From the NCBI RefSeq assembly GCF_009687885.1, contig NZ_BLAF01000017.1, forward strand, positions 62,001-126,000: DNA of 64,000 nt. Reading direction: 5' to 3'. Source of the DNA: Acrocarpospora pleiomorpha (GTDB lineage: Bacteria; Actinomycetota; Actinomycetes; Streptosporangiales; Streptosporangiaceae). Positions 1-7,595 of the stretch are shown here, in pieces. The notes under the pieces are model-generated. The model did no database searches and had not been told where the DNA came from. It saw nothing but the letters and a program-made list of their open reading frames with translations. How positions within the stretch are numbered: the stretch's first letter is position 1; every line of letters begins with the position of its first letter. Made by a program: the position numbers and the translations under genes.

Positions 1-220
1 CCAGGCCGACGCGAGACGCCGAACGCGGCGTGTGGACCTCGACCCACATCCCCTCAGGCAGAGAGATCGAAGCGACTTCGCTTGAGCGGTTGGAGATCCG
101 GGCGACCGTGGCGCGGATCTCTCACTCACTCAAATCCGCGTGGGGTCGCGGCGTCTGAGGCGTAATTACGGTCACCGGCTCTGAGCTGTGACTATGTGTC
201 AAGCTGAGTACATCTCGCCC

Positions 221-255
221 TTGATCGTTTCTCGCCCGCGCACGTAGGATCAGGG
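221..255. repeat. 35-bp direct repeat, copy 1, followed by a CCCTTG array
   Basis: The 35 bases here recur exactly at 388-422. This copy is followed at about 260-284 by CCCTTG units repeated about four times. The second copy is followed by a CCGTTG-type array. The paired repeat-plus-hexamer arrangement looks like duplicated non-coding structure of the mobile element. Its role is unknown. Confidence 0.8.
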
Positions 256-387
256 ATGGGCCCTTGCCCTTGCCCTTGCCCTTGAGGTTTCGGTCTGTCC
301 CGCTCTCGGACAAGATCTTGCCGAAAAGCCCGCCGAGATCCCGCGCAGTCGTCACGGCTGATCATGGCTCTGAACTGCGGTTTGCCG

Positions 388-422
388 TTGATCGTTTCTC
401 GCCCGCGCACGTAGGATCAGGG
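388..422. repeat. 35-bp direct repeat, copy 2, followed by a CCGTTG array
   Basis: Exact copy of 221-255, 167 bp downstream. Tandem TTGCCG-type hexamers follow at about 431-450. The two following arrays differ by one base per unit (CCCTTG against CCGTTG), so the arrays have diverged while the 35-mers stayed identical. Confidence 0.8.
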
Positions 423-507
423 GCGCGTCATTGCCGTTGCCGTTGCCGCTGACGAGCCGTCACGAGTGCCGACCCCCGTTTGGGCTGCACTCGTGACGGC
501 TCAGGGC

Positions 508-741
508 TCAGAGGTAGAGACCCGTTCCGGGGTCGCTCTCGGGGCGCGGATCATCAGCGGGCACGGCCGCGAGGCCCGAGCGCGTCACCAGGAAGACGAC
601 TTCACCGCGCATCCATTGATCGGCAACCGCCATTGCGTCCGGCCGCTCGAACAACTCGCGGAAGAGATCGCTCACGAAGCCGGTGATCGTGTTCGCGACG
701 TCTTCGCGCGTGATCGGGGCCTGGTTGGTCGAGCTGGTCAT
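508..741 (-). CDS. Small hypothetical protein of the integrative element (77 aa)
   Basis: I do not recognise the family. The protein starts MTSSTNQAPITREDV and looks like a compact acidic helical protein with a VVFLVTRSG strand near the middle. The ATG at 741 has a good upstream ribosome-binding site (GGAGG), and the gene overlaps the stop of the upstream gene in ATGA fashion, so the two are translationally coupled. No membrane segment, signal peptide or cysteine motif is visible. Its place in a run of short minus-strand genes downstream of the rep gene suggests an accessory function of the element. Confidence 0.6.
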   Translation of the reverse strand: MTSSTNQAPITREDVANTITGFVSDLFRELFERPDAMAVADQWMRGEVVFLVTRSGLAAVPADDPRPESDPGTGLYL

Positions 742-1142
742 GATTCCTCCGTTGCGTCGTGCTCCCTGAGCAGCCGGGCGCGACGTTCCGCGCGCTTCGC
801 CCTCAGGTCGTCAAGGGGTGTTTCGTCGTCGGCCTCTCCCAGATGGGACATGACCGCTTGAAGCTCGCGGACGTTGGACGCAAGCCCTGATTGATGCCCG
901 TCGATCGCGGTGGCCAGAGCGATAGCCGCGCGGGCGAGCACCATCTGTGGTCCCGCGTCGGTCCCCACGGGCAACGTGTCGATGTAGTCGAGCACGGCCG
1001 CGAGCACGCCCCCGCTCTCGGGAATCTCGAACACGCGGAACCCCCCGGGAGCGTCCGGGCATCGGTCCGGGCTGCACATCGAGTGATCCCCGCGCCTGTG
1101 CGCGTGGTACCGGCGCTGACGGGTCTTGCCGTCATCGGCCAT
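738..1142 (-). CDS. Hypothetical element protein with N-terminal Cys/His segment (134 aa)
   Basis: The N-terminal 30 residues are basic and His/Cys-containing (HAHRRGDHSMCSPDRC). A predicted helical region follows, and the C-terminus is strongly charged, rich in Arg and Glu (DDLRAKRAERRARLL). The ATG at 1142 is preceded by AGGA at suitable distance. It overlaps the next gene by four bases. The Cys/His segment could bind a metal, but no standard zinc finger is complete. Function unknown. The GTAC-rich tract at 1285-1426 lies directly upstream and may hold its promoter or operator. Confidence 0.6.
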   Translation of the reverse strand: MADDGKTRQRRYHAHRRGDHSMCSPDRCPDAPGGFRVFEIPESGGVLAAVLDYIDTLPVGTDAGPQMVLARAAIALATAIDGHQSGLASNVRELQAVMSHLGEADDETPLDDLRAKRAERRARLLREHDATEES

Positions 1143-1284
1143 CTGGTGATCCTTTCTGTGATGTCACTGCATCGGCTGACGGTGACAGCGAGGCATGAAG
1201 AAGACTGCCGGGGTCCGGGAGCAGGAGGCCAAGACGACGATCCCGACCCCCACCCCCCGGGCCGCGAGAACCGATCTCGAAGCG

Positions 1285-1426
1285 GTACCGGCCTTGAGAT
1301 CCCAGGCCGTACCGGGTACGTGAAACCGGAGACGTACCTGATGTACTGCGGTACGTACATCCGGTACTGGCCAGGCGACCAGTACCGGCGCGGTACGCAG
1401 TACCGAAAGCGGCCATGTCCCAGTAC
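1285..1426. repeat. GTAC-rich array (12 GTAC in 142 bp)
   Basis: GTAC occurs at 1285, 1309, 1316, 1334, 1343, 1351, 1355, 1364, 1382, 1393, 1400 and 1423. Many spacings are 9 or 18 bp, and most copies sit in contexts such as CGGTACG or CAGTACCG. Chance would give well under one per 142 bp. The array lies in the gap between two minus-strand genes. It could be a multi-site operator, partition site or iteron-like origin; the sequence alone does not decide. Confidence 0.7.
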
Positions 1427-1430
1427 GCGG

Positions 1431-1703
1431 TCATCGGTTGGCCGCGACCAGGATCAGGCTCGCGACGCTGACGGCCACGATCAGGAAGACGTGCCACTTC
1501 TCGGTGATCACGAGAAACGCGATCGCCAGGAAGCGGAACGGCCACATGATCGCGGACCACCAGAGTTGGATCTTGTAGCCGAACCGGACATCGGTCGATC
1601 TCACCTCAGACCACGTCGGCCGCTCGGTGATCATGACGGGCATGCCGTCGTACCCGTGATCTTCCAGCCGGGTCCTGCTAGCCCGCGCTACCTCCTTGCT
1701 CAT
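1431..1703 (-). CDS. Small two-helix membrane protein of the element (90 aa)
   Basis: Translation from the ATG at 1703 has a strong GGGAGGGG ribosome-binding site and overlaps the upstream gene (ATGA at 1700-1703). The first 45 residues are soluble. They are followed by two closely spaced hydrophobic segments, about residues 52-68 (IMWPFRFLAIAFLVI) and 72-88 (HVFLIVAVSVASLILVA). Small membrane proteins near Rep are common in actinomycete ICEs, where some act in intramycelial spreading. No sequence motif ties this one to that role, so this is context only. Confidence 0.65.
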   Translation of the reverse strand: MSKEVARASRTRLEDHGYDGMPVMITERPTWSEVRSTDVRFGYKIQLWWSAIMWPFRFLAIAFLVITEKWHVFLIVAVSVASLILVAANR

Positions 1704-1882
1704 CGTGCCCCTCCCTTCGTCGGCACGGCCCCCGTGAGCGGAGCCCCCGCCTGAACGGGGCACCCCGCTTCATGGGCCAGCTCGAACCGGCCCCCGTCGA
1801 TGACGACGGCCGGTAGGCACCCCTCACAATGGGGGTGCCGGTCCGGGGCGGTTAGAGTCCGCCCCGGGCTGGTCTTGAACAT
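1700..1882 (-). CDS. Short Cys/His-containing protein, possible zinc-binding (60 aa)
   Basis: The protein contains HPHCEGCLPAVV followed by HEAGCP, giving C-x2-C and H-x3-C groups about 20 residues apart. That spacing is compatible with one zinc site. The start ATG at 1882 has AGGAGAA upstream, and the stop overlaps the next start. It is part of the same small-gene operon between the rep gene and the GTAC array. Family not recognised; zinc binding is inferred from residue pattern only. Confidence 0.6.
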   Translation of the reverse strand: MFKTSPGRTLTAPDRHPHCEGCLPAVVIDGGRFELAHEAGCPVQAGAPLTGAVPTKGGAR

Positions 1883-1892
1883 CTCGGTTCTC

Positions 1893-2039
1893 CTAACCGA
1901 TCTTGGTGAAGAAGGACGTGGCCGTGTCCCGGACGGAGACCACGGCGTTGGCCGCGAGGTCGCCCACGGTCCCCGGGAAGCGCACCACCAGGTACGCGAG
2001 GATCCCGAAGAACACGAACTTGATCAGGGTCTTGATCAT
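1893..2039 (-). CDS. Tiny single-span membrane protein (48 aa)
   Basis: The ATG at 2039 is preceded by GAGGAGGTG, one of the best ribosome-binding sites in the element, so it is chosen over a longer frame that starts at 2099. The product is MIKTLIKFVFFGILAYLVV followed by a short amphipathic tail ending SFFTKIG. It has one transmembrane helix at about residues 5-20. It may be a membrane anchor or spread-type protein. No homology is recognised. Confidence 0.6.
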   Translation of the reverse strand: MIKTLIKFVFFGILAYLVVRFPGTVGDLAANAVVSVRDTATSFFTKIG

Positions 2040-2056
2040 CTGTTGCTCACCTCCTC

Positions 2057-2305
2057 TCAGTTCGAGCCCGTGAACGGACCACGGCCGGTGATGGTCCACG
2101 GGCAGGCATCACGGGGAGCGAAATCACGCGCGGCATGACCAGACGCCACGACCGGGCGAAGGTATGTCGAGTGCCCACAGGAGGTAGGCCGCTCGACCCA
2201 TCCGATGATCGGAACGAACACCTCGTACACGTCGCCGTCGTGGTCATGGGCCACGCGGACCCACAGCGGGTAGTGCTGAGGGACGATCTTGTCTAGCTCG
2301 GACAT
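2057..2305 (-). CDS. Hypothetical element protein (82 aa)
   Basis: The start is ATG at 2305 (MSELDKIVPQHYPLWV) because AAGGAG lies six bases upstream. In the longer frame those same bases would be the codons Lys-Glu. The product has a WVRVAHDHDGDVYEVFVPIIGW core suggestive of beta strands, and a C-terminal half with two cysteines. No family recognised. It is the first gene after the palindrome-rich gap 2306-2540 that follows the rep gene. Confidence 0.55.
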   Translation of the reverse strand: MSELDKIVPQHYPLWVRVAHDHDGDVYEVFVPIIGWVERPTSCGHSTYLRPVVASGHAARDFAPRDACPWTITGRGPFTGSN

Positions 2306-2343
2306 GTTGATCTCCTTCATCCCGCCCTTGTCAGGGCTCGGGG

Positions 2344-2537
2344 GGTTGGAAAAGTCAAGGGGGGTTGGAAGGTTGGAAATTTCCAACCCCCCGCCCGATG
2401 ATCTGTGCTTACGCGAAAGATCCATTTCACTTTTTGTTACTTTCTGCATGTTCATGATCTTCACTTCTCACGCTCCGTAACTCGATCATGAGAATTCAGG
2501 GGCGGGGGGTTGGAAACTTCCAACCCCCTTTCCAACC
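2344..2537. repeat. Seven GGTTGGAA/TTCCAACC sites including two hairpins
   Basis: GGTTGGAA occurs at 2344, 2363, 2371 and 2508, and its complement TTCCAACC at 2381, 2518 and 2530. Positions 2371-2388 form a perfect 18-bp palindrome. Positions 2505-2515 and 2518-2528 form an 11-bp inverted repeat with a 2-base loop just after the rep stop codon. Multiple sites of both orientations beside a rep gene resemble an iteron origin or repressor-binding region. The second hairpin could also terminate rep transcription. Confidence 0.65.
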
Positions 2538-2540
2538 CCC

Positions 2541-4808
2541 TCATGACTCCTCCAAGATCCGGAACTTGACCGTGTTGTCAGACTCCTGCGACTCGACTTC
2601 GCCTTGATCGATCAGCCGGTCAAGAGCCGTCTTCAAGTGCTCCCGGTACGCGCTCCCGGCTTCCGCCGCGAGCTTTCCGGCCGCGAACCACCCCCCGCGC
2701 TTGCGGAGCACGGTCAGGGCGCGCTTCTCCGCTTTCTCGATCTTCAGTTCCTCTGTCGCGGTCTCGACTTCCACGGCCGTCTGTACGGCTTCCTTGCGCT
2801 TCGCGGCCGACTGCTGGGCGGTCTCGCTCCGCAGTGCGGCCACGATGCCCTTACGGGTCCGTGTGGACGCGTCCATGACCGCGCTAGCAAGCTCCCAGTC
2901 CTCTTCATTGACCTCCAAACGGCCCTCAAGCAGGCCAAACGCGGCAGCGATCTTCAAGCGGGTGAACATCGCGTGCGCGTCGAGGTCATCGGAATCGTCC
3001 GCGTCCTGACGCGCGAGAAAATCCGCGTCGATCTCCAGGCGGGCCACCTCGCACACGTCGATCACGACGCGATCCCCCGGCAGATCAGGAAGACGCCAGG
3101 TCCACGGCTCAGGGCATGCCGGGGGCGCGTCCGGCCGGTCGGGGTCGCGTACCGGGAACCACAGGAACCGTTGCGGTGTCCCGCCGGTCGCGTCGTCGAA
3201 CAGCGCCTTCGCCTTAACCGGCTGAACACCGACGATCAGGCAGAGCCGGTAAGCGTGCCCGGGAACCTGAACGTTCTTGTCGTTGGCCGCGTAGAGCTGT
3301 CCGAGCATCTCGCCACTGAACGCGGATCGAAGCTCAGACATCAGGGTGGCGGCCGTCTGGTTGGCGTGCGCCGTGATGTTGTCGATCTCGCTGTTCGTGA
3401 AGAGTGCGCGGTCCCTGACCTGAGTCCACCGCTTCGGACCGCTGGGCTTCTCGGGGTCCACGGGGGTCAACTCCATGAACGCGCGAGTGATCCCCTGACC
3501 GGTCCCCAGCTTCGTCATGAACACGTCCGGTCGGCTGTCGTCGTCGCTGAACACGTCCGGCTCAATGATCCGGACCGCGTCACGAGCAACCCCGATCGCG
3601 GCACCCTTCCCGGCACCGGAAGGACCGGTCAAGGCCGTGAAGATGTTCAGCGAGCCCACGGAGCCCGTCAGGGGCGGGAGCACGACCGTAGGCGGGACGG
3701 CCGCCACCGCGTGAGCCAGCACGGCCCCCAGGACCGCCCACGGGGCGGCGCGCCGCGCCCTGGCGAACTGGTGAACGTGCGCCAGCACCGGCCGCGCACT
3801 CCAGAACTCCGGAGCGTCCGGCGCGTCGGGCGTGCAGCACGACCGTTCGACAAGCACAGGGTCTTGCTTGCTCACGGCACCGATCAGAATGCGCTTCCAC
3901 TCGTCTTCGCGATCTTCACCGGCCGTCGCGTCCTTGAAGCGCGCGTTCAACTCGGCAAGGGCCGTCCGGCCGCCGACGTGCCCGAAGTTGGCCAGGTTCA
4001 TGATGCTCATGGAGCCCTTGAGCACGGCGTCATGACGGCTTCCGCCCGAACGGAGATCTTCAAGCGCGTCATCAAGCACGCGGCGGATCCTCCGGCAGGG
4101 CTCACCCTCCGGGAGTTCGTTCACGAACGCCTCAGCCTGGCTCACGGACACGTCCTGAGCTTCGGTCCGGTCCCGGGACTCCGCGCGAAGCCTCTCGACC
4201 CACGCGGCCGGAAGCTCGGGAAGCTCGCTGACCTTGGGCACGCTTCCGCACGACCAGCGGTAGATCCCGCCGGACGGATGCACGGACGGCCAGACCACGG
4301 CGTAACGGTGGTGAGGCTGAATGATCTCGATTCCGGGCTCACTGCCGATGAACTCGGTTCCGGCAGGCACGCGGAAGAACCGGATGCCGCTCACGCTGTC
4401 GTCACGAGACGTGCTCACGGCCGTCCCGGGGAGTTCCCCCAGCTCTGCCACGAGATCCGCGAGCGTCTGAGCACCCGGCTTGCCGTCGTAGGCGTCCACG
4501 TCCAGCCCGATCACGCCGGACGGCATGCGGACCCCGATGTTCCAACCGGCATGCGCGCTCCGCTCCGATTCGAGCGCGTCACGGTCGGGCTCATTGCCGA
4601 GACTCGGACGGCCGGTCCGCCCCCAGGGCGGGGGGTTCTTTTCCCCCGCCGGAAGCGGGAGCGGGAACCAACCGGCGTCGAAGTAGTCGAGCGCGTGAGC
4701 GCCGTAGGGCTGACTTGCGGTCACGGAACGTCCAGACGTACCCTGAACGTGGACGTTGTTCCGGGAGCCGCCCTTCTTGGCCGTGGGGCGGCTTTCGTTT
4801 TCGATCAC
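2541..4808 (-). CDS. Replication protein: primase/polymerase N-terminus plus P-loop helicase-like ATPase (755 aa)
   Basis: The N-terminal part resembles the bifunctional DNA primase/polymerase family. It has GLDVDAYDG (about residues 99-107, acidic metal-binding motif), then SGIRFFRVP and HHRYAVVWPSVHP. The second half holds a P-loop ATPase with Walker A TGPSGAGKG (about residues 391-399) and acidic motif FTNSEIDN, as in virus or plasmid replicative helicases. The C-terminal 80 residues look like a winged-helix domain. Prim-pol Rep proteins drive autonomous replication of excised actinomycete ICEs (family knowledge). The start is GTG at 4808, overlapping the upstream gene by four bases, so translation is coupled. 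Confidence 0.8.
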   Translation of the reverse strand: MIENESRPTAKKGGSRNNVHVQGTSGRSVTASQPYGAHALDYFDAGWFPLPLPAGEKNPPPWGRTGRPSLGNEPDRDALESERSAHAGWNIGVRMPSGVIGLDVDAYDGKPGAQTLADLVAELGELPGTAVSTSRDDSVSGIRFFRVPAGTEFIGSEPGIEIIQPHHRYAVVWPSVHPSGGIYRWSCGSVPKVSELPELPAAWVERLRAESRDRTEAQDVSVSQAEAFVNELPEGEPCRRIRRVLDDALEDLRSGGSRHDAVLKGSMSIMNLANFGHVGGRTALAELNARFKDATAGEDREDEWKRILIGAVSKQDPVLVERSCCTPDAPDAPEFWSARPVLAHVHQFARARRAAPWAVLGAVLAHAVAAVPPTVVLPPLTGSVGSLNIFTALTGPSGAGKGAAIGVARDAVRIIEPDVFSDDDSRPDVFMTKLGTGQGITRAFMELTPVDPEKPSGPKRWTQVRDRALFTNSEIDNITAHANQTAATLMSELRSAFSGEMLGQLYAANDKNVQVPGHAYRLCLIVGVQPVKAKALFDDATGGTPQRFLWFPVRDPDRPDAPPACPEPWTWRLPDLPGDRVVIDVCEVARLEIDADFLARQDADDSDDLDAHAMFTRLKIAAAFGLLEGRLEVNEEDWELASAVMDASTRTRKGIVAALRSETAQQSAAKRKEAVQTAVEVETATEELKIEKAEKRALTVLRKRGGWFAAGKLAAEAGSAYREHLKTALDRLIDQGEVESQESDNTVKFRILEES

Positions 4809-5014
4809 CTGTCGGCCCCCCGAAGGATCTCGGCGACGGCCTGGATCTGGTCTTCGGTCGGGCGGGGGAACTTCGCGACGATCTCCCGGGCCTTCTTCGC
4901 GACGTGGGAGATTCCCAGCTCGCGGTAAAGCTCGGTGGTGTCGGCGTCGGGGGTGTAGCGCTTGACGCGCCCGATGGTTGCGGCGACGGCCGAAGGGGTC
5001 GGCATTTTGGCCAT
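4805..5014 (-). CDS. Small charged protein upstream of rep, possible regulator or excision factor (69 aa)
   Basis: The start is ATG at 5014 with AGGAG upstream; a longer frame from 5062 lacks such a site. The protein is short, helical and charged (RYTPDADTTELYRELG, KFPRPTEDQIQAVAEILRG) and overlaps rep in GTGA fashion. Genes between an integrase and rep in these elements often encode excisionases or small regulators. I see no clear helix-turn-helix signature, so the role is only positional inference. Confidence 0.6.
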   Translation of the reverse strand: MAKMPTPSAVAATIGRVKRYTPDADTTELYRELGISHVAKKAREIVAKFPRPTEDQIQAVAEILRGADR

Positions 5015-5175
5015 GACGGGTGCTCCTGTTGGAGCCTCGCGTTCGTGGGCTCTTACTCCCACCTGGGGCGCGCTACACCCCTCGCCGATGCCCCTTCGGA
5101 GCGTGATGTGATGTCGCGCACATCCCCGCCTGCACGAATCCTTCGTGCCGCACTCGGTAAAGCCACGGTATGTGT

Positions 5176-5191
5176 GCGCTTTGGAAAGCGC
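5176..5191. repeat. Perfect 16-bp palindrome in the int-rep gap
   Basis: GCGCTTT, two G bases, AAAGCGC: 7-bp arms around a GG centre, located between the integrase stop and the rep operon promoter region. It is candidate operator material for the element. It is too short and lacks a U-tract to be a strong terminator. Confidence 0.4.
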
Positions 5192-5199
5192 AAGTTGAA

Positions 5200-5230
5200 G
5201 GCCGGTGGCTGTCTTCCCAGCTCACCGGCC
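5200..5230 (-). terminator. Probable terminator of the integrase gene
   Basis: GGCCGGTG (5200-5207) and CACCGGCC (5223-5230) form a perfect 8-bp stem with a 15-base loop about 20 bp after the integrase stop. Read on the minus strand, the stem is followed by TTCAACTT, a weak T-rich tail. Confidence 0.5.
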
Positions 5231-5249
5231 CTCTTGTATCCCGCCAGAT

Positions 5250-6755
5250 TCACGCCTTGGGCGTGACCGGCTCGATGCTCACGCGCTGATCGATCGTCCC
5301 CCGCCAGCCGCGCCCGGTCGGCTTGAGCGTCACAGTCATGATCTTCTTCACGAGTTCCCGCTGACGGGTGATCCCGAGCCCCTTCCACACGCGCCATGCG
5401 TCCTCTTCGGTCGCCACGTCCGCGAACTCCGCGAACTCGGACTGTTCGGCCATGTCGGCAAGCTGGCCGTCAAGGTCTTCGATCTGAACGTTGATCCGCT
5501 TGACCCGATCGACGTATTCGGCCCGATCGATCAACCGGTCATCGCGGTCACGGCCCACTTCGGCGCGCTGTGCCTTGAGAGTCGAGATCTTCGCCCGGAT
5601 CGCGCCGACGTCCACCCCGGGGCGGGGGGTGATGTAGTCGCTCGCGTAGGTGGCCAGCCAGACCACGGCCACGCCTTCCACGAGCGCGTCAAGGTCGGCT
5701 TGCGGGCAATTCGCGTGCGTCCCTTCGCCCCTGGTCCCGCACGTGTAGACCGGCCGGTCCCGCTTCCCACTCGACCCCGAGACGCGGACCACAGCGCCGC
5801 ATGGGCACCCGTAGACGCCGGAACCGAGCCACTTCGGCGCGACTCCCGCCGTGTTGGTCCGCCGGTTCGGATCGTTCAGCTTGCCCGCGATGATCCAAAA
5901 TTCGTCCTCGGGAATGATCGCGGCCCACGGCGCGCGGCCCACCACGTCATCACGGGTGTACTTCTTCCGGCCGGTCCCGCTCTTGTGGACCATGAGCCCG
6001 GCGTTCCGGGGGCGAACGAGGATGTCTCGGACGGTCGGAGCCGTCCACGTCTTACCGTCCGCCGTGGGGATGCCCTCGGTCTGGAGTTCCCGAGCGATGC
6101 TCGCGAGCGACGGCCCGAGCGGCTTGCCCTTGGCGTCCGTCTCACCGAAGTTCGACAGCAACACCACGTCGCCCATGCGCCGGATGATCGCCGCTTCGCC
6201 CTCCCGCACGGTCACGCCGTCGCTCTCGAAGCCGTAGGGCCGACGTCCACCCCCGAACTCTCCGGCCATGGCCTGACGCTCGCGGGCATCGCTCACGCGG
6301 CGCGCGGTGTCCCTACTCGACTTGTTGGCCATGGCCACCATGACGCGCGCCATGGTCACGTCAGCGTCGGTGTCCAGCCGTAGGGAACCGCTGATCGATC
6401 GGGCCTTGACGCGCCCCTTGCTCGTCTCACAGACGTCGATCAGGTCTTCAAGGTCGCGGGGGTCGCGCATCGCGCGGTCAAGGTCACGCGCAACGAGGAT
6501 GTCAGCCTTACCGGCCGCCAGCAGTTCGAGCGCCTGACGGAACCCGGGGCGCACGGTGCGAAGCTCGTGACGGCCGTTGGGAAGCTTGATCTTGCGGCGC
6601 TTGAAGGCCGACGTGTCGTTTTCGATGATCTCGTGAGCGATGGTCCAGCCGTTCGCCTCAGCGAAGACCCGCAACCGTCGAAGCTGATCGTCAACGCCCG
6701 CCGTCTCGCCGTCGTCCGCGTCCGAGATCCGGGGGAGGAGGATTGCCCTGTTCAT
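5250..6755 (-). CDS. Large serine recombinase, integrase of the element (501 aa)
   Basis: The N-terminal resolvase domain (about residues 1-150) carries the catalytic serine Ser11 in the LPRIS motif and the conserved ARDLDRAMRDPRDLE segment. A recombinase domain follows (GRRPYGFESDG to RPRNAGLM). Then comes a zinc ribbon with CPCG, YTCGTRGEG and HANC, and a coiled-coil region (KISTLKAQRAEVGRDRDDRLID). This is the full layout of large serine integrases, which catalyse attP x attB recombination with a 2-bp crossover. The start ATG at 6755 has GGAAGGG upstream. It reads away from the chromosome boundary about 65 bp to its right, the usual position for an integrase beside its attachment site. Confidence 0.92.
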   Translation of the reverse strand: MNRAILLPRISDADDGETAGVDDQLRRLRVFAEANGWTIAHEIIENDTSAFKRRKIKLPNGRHELRTVRPGFRQALELLAAGKADILVARDLDRAMRDPRDLEDLIDVCETSKGRVKARSISGSLRLDTDADVTMARVMVAMANKSSRDTARRVSDARERQAMAGEFGGGRRPYGFESDGVTVREGEAAIIRRMGDVVLLSNFGETDAKGKPLGPSLASIARELQTEGIPTADGKTWTAPTVRDILVRPRNAGLMVHKSGTGRKKYTRDDVVGRAPWAAIIPEDEFWIIAGKLNDPNRRTNTAGVAPKWLGSGVYGCPCGAVVRVSGSSGKRDRPVYTCGTRGEGTHANCPQADLDALVEGVAVVWLATYASDYITPRPGVDVGAIRAKISTLKAQRAEVGRDRDDRLIDRAEYVDRVKRINVQIEDLDGQLADMAEQSEFAEFADVATEEDAWRVWKGLGITRQRELVKKIMTVTLKPTGRGWRGTIDQRVSIEPVTPKA

Positions 6756-6830
6756 GGTGTGTGCCCTTCCGTGCTTTGACCGCTGGTCACAGTCTAGGCG
6801 TGGGAGCGTCTAATTCCAGCGTTGGGCAAG
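6756..6830. other. Inferred attachment-site junction of the integrative element
   Basis: Between the integrase start and 6830 the sequence changes from element DNA to an ABC-ATPase frame that begins at Gly-Lys-Thr-Thr-Thr of the Walker A motif. A normal P-loop codes GPNGAGKTTT; here the codons before GGC-AAG read GCG-TTG, not a Gly-rich loop. The crossover is therefore placed close to 6824-6826, next to the GG of the Gly codon. The partner half-site, with the 5' end of the ATPase gene, should lie to the left of the window. Confidence 0.65.
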
Positions 6831-7595
6831 ACCACCACCATCCGGGTGCTGCTCGGCCTGCTGCGCGCCGACGCCGGCCAGGTGCGGGTGCTCGGCGGCG
6901 ACCCCTGGCAGGACGCGGTACGGCTCCACCACCGCCTGGCGTACGTGCCGGGAGAGGTCAACCTGTGGCCGAACCTGTCCGGCGGCGAGGCCATCGACCT
7001 GTTCGGCGACCTGCGCGGCGGCCTGGACAAGACCCGCCGCGCGGACCTGCTCGAGCGGTTCCAGTTGGACCCCACCAAACGCTGCCGCACCTACTCCAAG
7101 GGCAACAAGCAGAAGGTGGCGCTGATCGCCGCGTTCGCCTCCCGGGTGGAGCTGTTCATCCTGGACGAGCCCACTTCCGGCCTCGACCCGCTGATGGAGG
7201 CGGCCTTCCAGCAGACCGTCCGCGAGGTGAGCGCCGACGGCGCCACCGTGCTGCTGTCCAGCCACATCTTCTCCGAGGTGGAGGCCCTCTGCTCCAAGGT
7301 CAGCATCATCAGGGACGGGGTGACCGTCGAATCCGGCACGCTGGCGAGCCTGCGCCACCTGACCAGGACCTCGGTCGCGGTTGAAGCCGCCGGGCCGATC
7401 AGCGGGCTGGCCGGGCTGCCCGGCGTGCACGACGTCGTCGCGAACGGCACCCAGACCCGCTTCGACGTGGACTCGCGGGACCTGCCGGGCGTGCTGCGCC
7501 ACCTGGCCGGTTTCGAGGTGCACGCGCTCACCAGCCATCCCCCGACGCTGGAGGAACTGTTCATGCGCCACTACGGAGCCGAGGCGTCCCGATGA
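6822..7595 (+). pseudogene. ABC transporter ATPase truncated at the P-loop by element insertion (257 codons left)
   Basis: The frame has all ATPase motifs downstream of Walker A: Gln-loop region, signature YSKGNKQKVALIA, Walker B LFILDEPTSGLD and the switch His in LLSSHIFSEVE. The conserved N-terminal strand and the GPNGAG half of Walker A are missing, and the frame opens at Lys-Thr-Thr-Thr. The family is the CcmA/DrrA-like exporter ATPase group, and the partner permease follows with a 4-bp overlap. A TTG at 6822 could initiate a fragment, but without a complete P-loop it should not bind ATP normally. The 5' half is expected at the other end of the integrated element. Confidence 0.85.

Larger units (their letters stand above)
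1..507. other. Element sequence without a confident gene; contains duplicated 35-bp repeats
   Basis: No convincing gene was found. On the minus strand, positions 1-115 keep an open frame with coding-like composition, but its only internal start is an ATG at 54, so it may be the start of a gene running off the left edge. Overlapping frames at 122-355 and 192-410 lack a ribosome-binding site and are largely made of simple repeats, so they are not called. The main structure is a pair of 35-bp direct repeats, each followed by a hexanucleotide array. Confidence 0.4.
1..6824. mobile_element. Right-hand part of an integrative element (actinomycete ICE style) with serine integrase
   Basis: All recognisable genes here are on the minus strand. 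They are a large serine integrase next to the right boundary, a small gene, a primase/polymerase-helicase replication protein, and several short membrane or unknown genes. A Rep protein with a prim-pol domain beside an integrase is typical of actinomycete integrative and conjugative elements (family knowledge). The right boundary is inferred near 6820-6825, where an ABC-transporter ATPase reading frame starts abruptly at its Walker A lysine. The left end, the other attachment site and any transfer genes lie outside the window, so conjugative ability cannot be judged. Confidence 0.75.

Noticed and set aside
122..410. Two overlapping small minus-strand frames
   Set aside because: No ribosome-binding site, and much of the translated sequence comes from the hexanucleotide arrays (KGKGKG, QGQGQG).
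6756..6830. tRNA gene as attachment site of the element
   Set aside because: No tRNA-like cloverleaf at the boundary; the adjacent chromosomal sequence is clearly an ABC ATPase frame.
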